Positions 60,729 to 64,000 of a stretch of DNA of 64,000 bases are shown in pieces. Numbering within the stretch: the first letter of the stretch is position 1; each line of letters opens with the position of its first letter. The position numbers and the translations under genes were made by a program. The DNA lies in assembly GCA_018136815.1 (NCBI GenBank), contig CM030932.1, positions 9,362,001-9,426,000 on the forward strand, in the 5' to 3' direction. Source of the stretch: Isochrysis galbana (taxonomy: Eukaryota; Haptophyta; Isochrysidales; Isochrysidaceae). The notes under the pieces are model-generated. The model saw only the letters and a list, made by a program, of their open reading frames with translations, ran no database searches and was not told the origin of the DNA.

Positions 60729-62111
60729 TCATGCGCGGCTAGTTGTCAGGTTGTAACCCACGATGTTGGCGAGCAATATCAGCTCTCTAGCCAGTTCAGC
60801 ATCAGCTTTGCGGATAGCCCCGATGGTCAGTCGTTTGGGAGCCGCCGACCGTCGACCATTCCGCCGGTTGATGTTCCCATGCTCTTCACCATGACCCGCA
60901 ATTTGGGAGCTGGGGAGTTTCGAGAGTGCGTCACATTTGGCAGCAATACGAGACAAGACCGCAGGGGGCGGCAGGAGACTTCCCGTCGCTCCTGACGCCG
61001 CACGCGTGCTGTCATATGGCAAAATTCTTGCCCGTCGCAACACATCGCATGGTGGGGTGTACTCAACTCTAAATATCGGCAGAGCGGGGCGAATGGAAAG
61101 CATGCGTTTGTAGAAGGCCATGTACAACCAGCCGGCAAGGCGTGAACATTCACCAGCAAAATGAGACATTGGTGACGGACGTCCTCGGGCCTTTGATCGC
61201 AATACTTTTTGGGCGCGCACGTGCATCAACCTTGCCAGACCATCCTTGGCTGCTGCACTTCTTACATGAGCTTTCCCTGTGGACCCATTGCTTGACGACC
61301 TGTTGTCCATGGCTGACCCCATCGGCAGGTGCACGTGCTGGGAAACTTCGGGGAAGAGGAGTGATAGGGTGTCGAGCATAATTGTACTACGAGCGGAGAC
61401 AGCGTCATCTCTGCCCTGACAGAAATGAGAGACAGCTGATTCAATCCACCGGATGGGATGACGCACTTGCACAACAGCCCGCTCAAATGGCGTGGTGCAA
61501 TTTCCCGTGTCCACGCTGGGCGAGCTTGCGTCCCCCCCAAGCTCGCCGTCCGCAGATGCGGCTGCCAATGATGATGCAGCGCATCCGAGTTCCCTTCTTG
61601 TGACACGGAGGCACTCATTTTGCCAGCACAGGTCCCAAGGCGGATTCCCCCGAACGATGCATTTGAGCCCACCCCCAAATCTCCCTCCATCGATCATGGC
61701 TGCATTGTAACAGCTAGGGCGTGGCCTGGAGCACAGTTTCAGCACGGTCATCTCTCGTTCCTCTTCGGATCTAAACGTTGCATATCGTAGGGCAGCGTGA
61801 ACCCACGAGACTGTCCCATCGCGGCACACTGCGCCTATGGGATCGGACACCTCATGGCCGATCTCGAGCCCGAGAAGCGTGAGCTCTCTCGCCATCTGCG
61901 TGGTGCCGCTGGACGGAGCACCGATGACGAGCAGGGCGCGCGGAGAAGACAGCTGGAGGGCGGGTCGGCCCGAGAGCCTCGACGTGCCCCAGCATGTGAA
62001 GGGTGAGCTCATGCACCAGCGGACGTATCTTACTCTCTCTCCGTTGAAAAAGATATAGAGCGCGAGCAGAGAGAACGCACACCAACCCGTCGCCTGCCGC
62101 CCCGTCGCCAT
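60729..62111 (-). CDS. membrane-anchored sulfotransferase-like protein
   Basis: A single-exon 460-residue ORF from ATG 62111. A short N-terminal hydrophobic anchor (WCAFSLLALYIFF, 10-22) predicts a Golgi type II membrane protein. LLVIGAPSSGTTQMARELTL (61-80) holds the 5'-phosphosulfate-binding P-loop of PAPS-dependent sulfotransferases. VVQVRHPIRWIESAVSHF (213-230) is the matching 3'-phosphate-binding motif, with R-x-P and the downstream Ser. The region between is Cys-rich (LKCIVRGNPPWDLCWQNECL). The likely role is transfer of sulfate to carbohydrate or a secreted protein; acceptor unknown. The fold is well supported by the two motifs, the reaction by inference. Confidence 0.7.
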   Translation of the reverse strand: MATGRQATGWCAFSLLALYIFFNGERVRYVRWCMSSPFTCWGTSRLSGRPALQLSSPRALLVIGAPSSGTTQMARELTLLGLEIGHEVSDPIGAVCRDGTVSWVHAALRYATFRSEEEREMTVLKLCSRPRPSCYNAAMIDGGRFGGGLKCIVRGNPPWDLCWQNECLRVTRRELGCAASSLAAASADGELGGDASSPSVDTGNCTTPFERAVVQVRHPIRWIESAVSHFCQGRDDAVSARSTIMLDTLSLLFPEVSQHVHLPMGSAMDNRSSSNGSTGKAHVRSAAAKDGLARLMHVRAQKVLRSKARGRPSPMSHFAGECSRLAGWLYMAFYKRMLSIRPALPIFRVEYTPPCDVLRRARILPYDSTRAASGATGSLLPPPAVLSRIAAKCDALSKLPSSQIAGHGEEHGNINRRNGRRSAAPKRLTIGAIRKADAELARELILLANIVGYNLTTSRA

Positions 62112-62364
62112 CGCCGCGAGGAAACAAGATGCGGCGGGGCGAGACGGGGGAGACGGCTCAACGGGATCGGCGAGAAGGCGCAGCCGAGAGGAGCCTAGAA
62201 GAGCGCCACCAGGGGCCACCGGACGGAGCGCGCCGAGGGCGCGGAGACGAGGGGAGCAGGGGGAGGGCTCGGTTACGATAATAAAAATTAGTGATATATT
62301 TGGTCTATGGGACCGCTTTGAGCTGCCCGCCCGTCAGAGTTTTATTGTTGTGTTAGTATAACCT

Positions 62365-62490
62365 TAGTGCTGCGGGACCGTAGCCCTTCGACGGCAACGG
62401 AGCCCCTACCCCGCGATGGGGGTGTGCGCGGTTGGCGCATGGCTCGTCCGGTGTATGTGGCTAGAAATGCTAGCTATAATAAATAAATTT
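62365..62490 (+). repeat. dispersed repeat shared with 15890-16015
   Basis: GCAACGGAGCCCC, CCCCGCGATGGGGGTGTGCG and GGCTCGTCCGGTGTATGTGG are shared in the same order as at 15890. The repeat sits directly left of retroposon copy E. Confidence 0.75.
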
Positions 62491-62544
62491 CTTAAGTCTC
62501 ACCTCACACGCGGCCGTGGACCCTCTACTTCCTACTTTCTACTC

Positions 62545-63223
62545 ACGCAGCAACACTTTCTACACCCCCACTCTCCCGCGCCGGCCCTTTCCCCCCCGCC
62601 ATCAGGCGACTCCCCCCGTACATTACTAGGGGGATAGGGGAAAAGGGCTTAGACATGGTCGGTGGCCCGCGCCCCCCCCCCGGTGATCCGTTCCCCCCTC
62701 CCCCCTTCCTCCTATGCCTACCGGGCTGGCGGCGCGTCCTCAGTCCCGACTTCTCCTGCAAACAGGTGCGGGACTTACATATTTTTCGGTGGTCGGAGCC
62801 CTCGCTCCGCCCACCCCCTTCTCCGCGCGCTCTCTCCCCTCTCCTGCAGGCACGCGCGATAGCGCGCCTGCGACAGGCCTGCAGAGCTGCCTCTGGCGAC
62901 CCCTCGAGGCTCCTGGAGGCCAGCTCAGGGGGCAGAGGAGGCTGGGGCTGGGCCCAGGTCTCCCCTACCTCTCCCTCGCTGGCGCTCCTGGGCCTCAGGG
63001 CCCCCCACTCTGCACCTGTCTGCCGGTCGAACAGGGAGTGAGGGGGGGGTTGGAGCGATGGGCTGGCCACGACAGGCCAGGACGCAAGAGGCAGGCGAGC
63101 CTGCCACTGAGAGAGTGGGTCAGAAGGGCACTGGGCTCCTGGCAAGCCATTAGGCGTGCCAGGAGCATGGGTGGTTCCTCCTTCATGGCAGGGGAGGTGT
63201 GGAGAGGGGGGGGGGCTCGTGCC
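62545..63223 (-). mobile_element. non-autonomous retroposon family, copy E
   Basis: Read on the minus strand: a G-rich hairpin start (truncated before the CAACTAAG end), then GGCACGCCTAATGGCTTGCC, GGTGCAGAGTGGGGGGCC, GAGCGCCAGCGAGGGAGAGG, TCCCGCACCTGTTTGCAGGA, GCGGGCCACCGACCATGTC and CCTAGTAATGTACGGGGGG. It abuts the copia pol fragment at 63224. Confidence 0.75.
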
Positions 63224-63224
63224 C

Positions 63225-64000
63225 GGGATACTCTCCTCGCCCTTGGCCTATACCCAGGCCCATGCCGCGGCTTCTGCCATCGCATCAGATCAAAATGATG
63301 CTAATGGTGCCATCCAAGCCTACACCGCTAGCATGCGAACCTTTGGCTATGCCCTTTGTGCCAAAGGTCCCTTGCCTCTCCTTGCGACCGAGACTAAGAC
63401 GCCGATTGAGGAAGAAGCTCTTGTTGACTCCATGGCTACGTTTTGGGTTGTTGACCGCCTTGACCGCCTGTGGCGCGTCACGGATGCCCACCCTCGCCTA
63501 GGTGTTGACACTGCTGCTGGTCCCGTTGTCGCCCAGGCAGTTGGGATTGCTTTGGTGTACCTCCTTGTCGGCGACACTTGGGAATGCTACGAGATTCCAA
63601 ACGTCCTTGTCTTGGCTGAGTGCAATACTGTGCTGTATTCTACACGGGTTATGCGAGATCTTTTTGGTTTCCGCCATGACCTCGATGCAGGCTACATCCA
63701 TGTTCCTGGCGCTCATCCCATACGTGTCCACGATGACTCAGCCGCATTTCGCATCCCAGTGCGATTCGTGGCACCTTCTGACACCCGTCCTCACTCTGTC
63801 CGCTGCCCACTTCGCCCCTCCGCGGCCTCTGCTTCGGCAGCTGCTACTGTGGTGCATGGAGACCTTGCCTCACACGCTCTGCTCTATCGACGCCTCGGTT
63901 TTCCTTACGCTGATCAATGGTCGCTTGTGCCCACCGCCACCGTTGGCCACAACCTGTCTCGCCACCGCCCCCCGACTGGCCTCCCCATGCCGGAAGCAGT
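63225..64000 (+). CDS. Ty1/copia pol, N-terminal part, cut by the window edge
   Basis: A frame without stops runs from 63225 to the edge. It begins with a gag/pol linker (QAHAAASAIASDQNDANG), then a retropepsin-like region: LVDSMATFWVVDR at about 63426, RLGVDTAAGPVVAQAVGI, and IPNVLVLAECNTVLYSTRVM. The pre-integrase segment follows (HALLYRRLGFPYADQW, the counterpart of L-W-H-R-R-L-G-H). The active site reads DSMAT rather than the usual DSGAT, and the H of the pre-integrase motif is changed, so the copy may be inactive or divergent. Integrase and RT would lie beyond the window. Confidence 0.75.

Overview
This window is nuclear DNA of a eukaryotic alga or other photosynthetic protist. It is gene-sparse, strongly GC-skewed and full of poly-C and poly-G runs. 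Evidence for a nuclear genome is the spliceosomal introns with GT..AG ends (donors often GTGCGN or GTGAGN), MYB, DEK/HMG, HET-ankyrin and Notch-repeat proteins, LINE, Ty1/copia and Ty3/gypsy retroelements, hAT transposons and an intron-containing tRNA-Tyr. A clear SFR2-type galactolipid galactosyltransferase (GH1 family) argues for a plastid-bearing cell. I cannot name the lineage from the sequence alone.

Layout. 1-1.5 kb: broken retroelement gag and a LINE copy with an internal deletion. 3.0-4.0 kb: two-repeat MYB protein (minus). 5.1-6.1 kb: deleted hAT element with an 8-bp target duplication. 8.3-10.2 kb: capsid protein of polinton-like-virus type next to an F5/8C-like protein (minus). 10.5-11.2 kb: tandem repeats. 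11.7-15.6 kb: spliced ATRIP-like gene (minus). 16.6-17.1 kb: hAT-type MITE. 17.3-21.7 kb: four-exon EF-hand/transmembrane/EGF/LNR gene (minus). 22.4-22.6 kb: (CT)n block. 24.1-29.9 kb: hAT transposase gene split by an ORF1-only LINE and followed by a 5'-truncated LINE ORF2. 30.3-30.9 kb: gypsy integrase remnant. 31.7-32.9 kb: three-exon gene of unknown function. 34.7-36.5 kb: copia gag. 38.1-38.9 kb: C2H2 protein. 41.4-43.4 kb: SFR2-like gene. 44.7-46.7 kb: DEK plus HMG-box gene with seven resolved coding exons. 50.0 kb: tRNA-Tyr. 51.7-53.7 kb: HET-like ankyrin protein. 55.3-55.9 kb: putative myristoylated protein. 57.5-59.6 kb: spliced gene whose introns are hairpin, introner-like elements and whose first intron holds a retroposed repeat. 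60.7-62.1 kb: membrane sulfotransferase-like gene. 63.2 kb to the edge: copia pol.

Most of the non-genic space is mobile DNA. One high-copy repeat with a 5' end close to CAACTAAGTTTATACTTGG occurs at least five times. It shares both its 5' start and its AAAAGG(T)n 3' end with the ORF1-only LINE, and both carry 16-17 bp target duplications, so they look like products of one retrotransposition machinery. The host genes show no operon-like logic. What stands out is layered insertion: LINE into hAT, retroposon into an intron, MITE into a palindromic repeat, and a viral capsid locus left in the chromosome.
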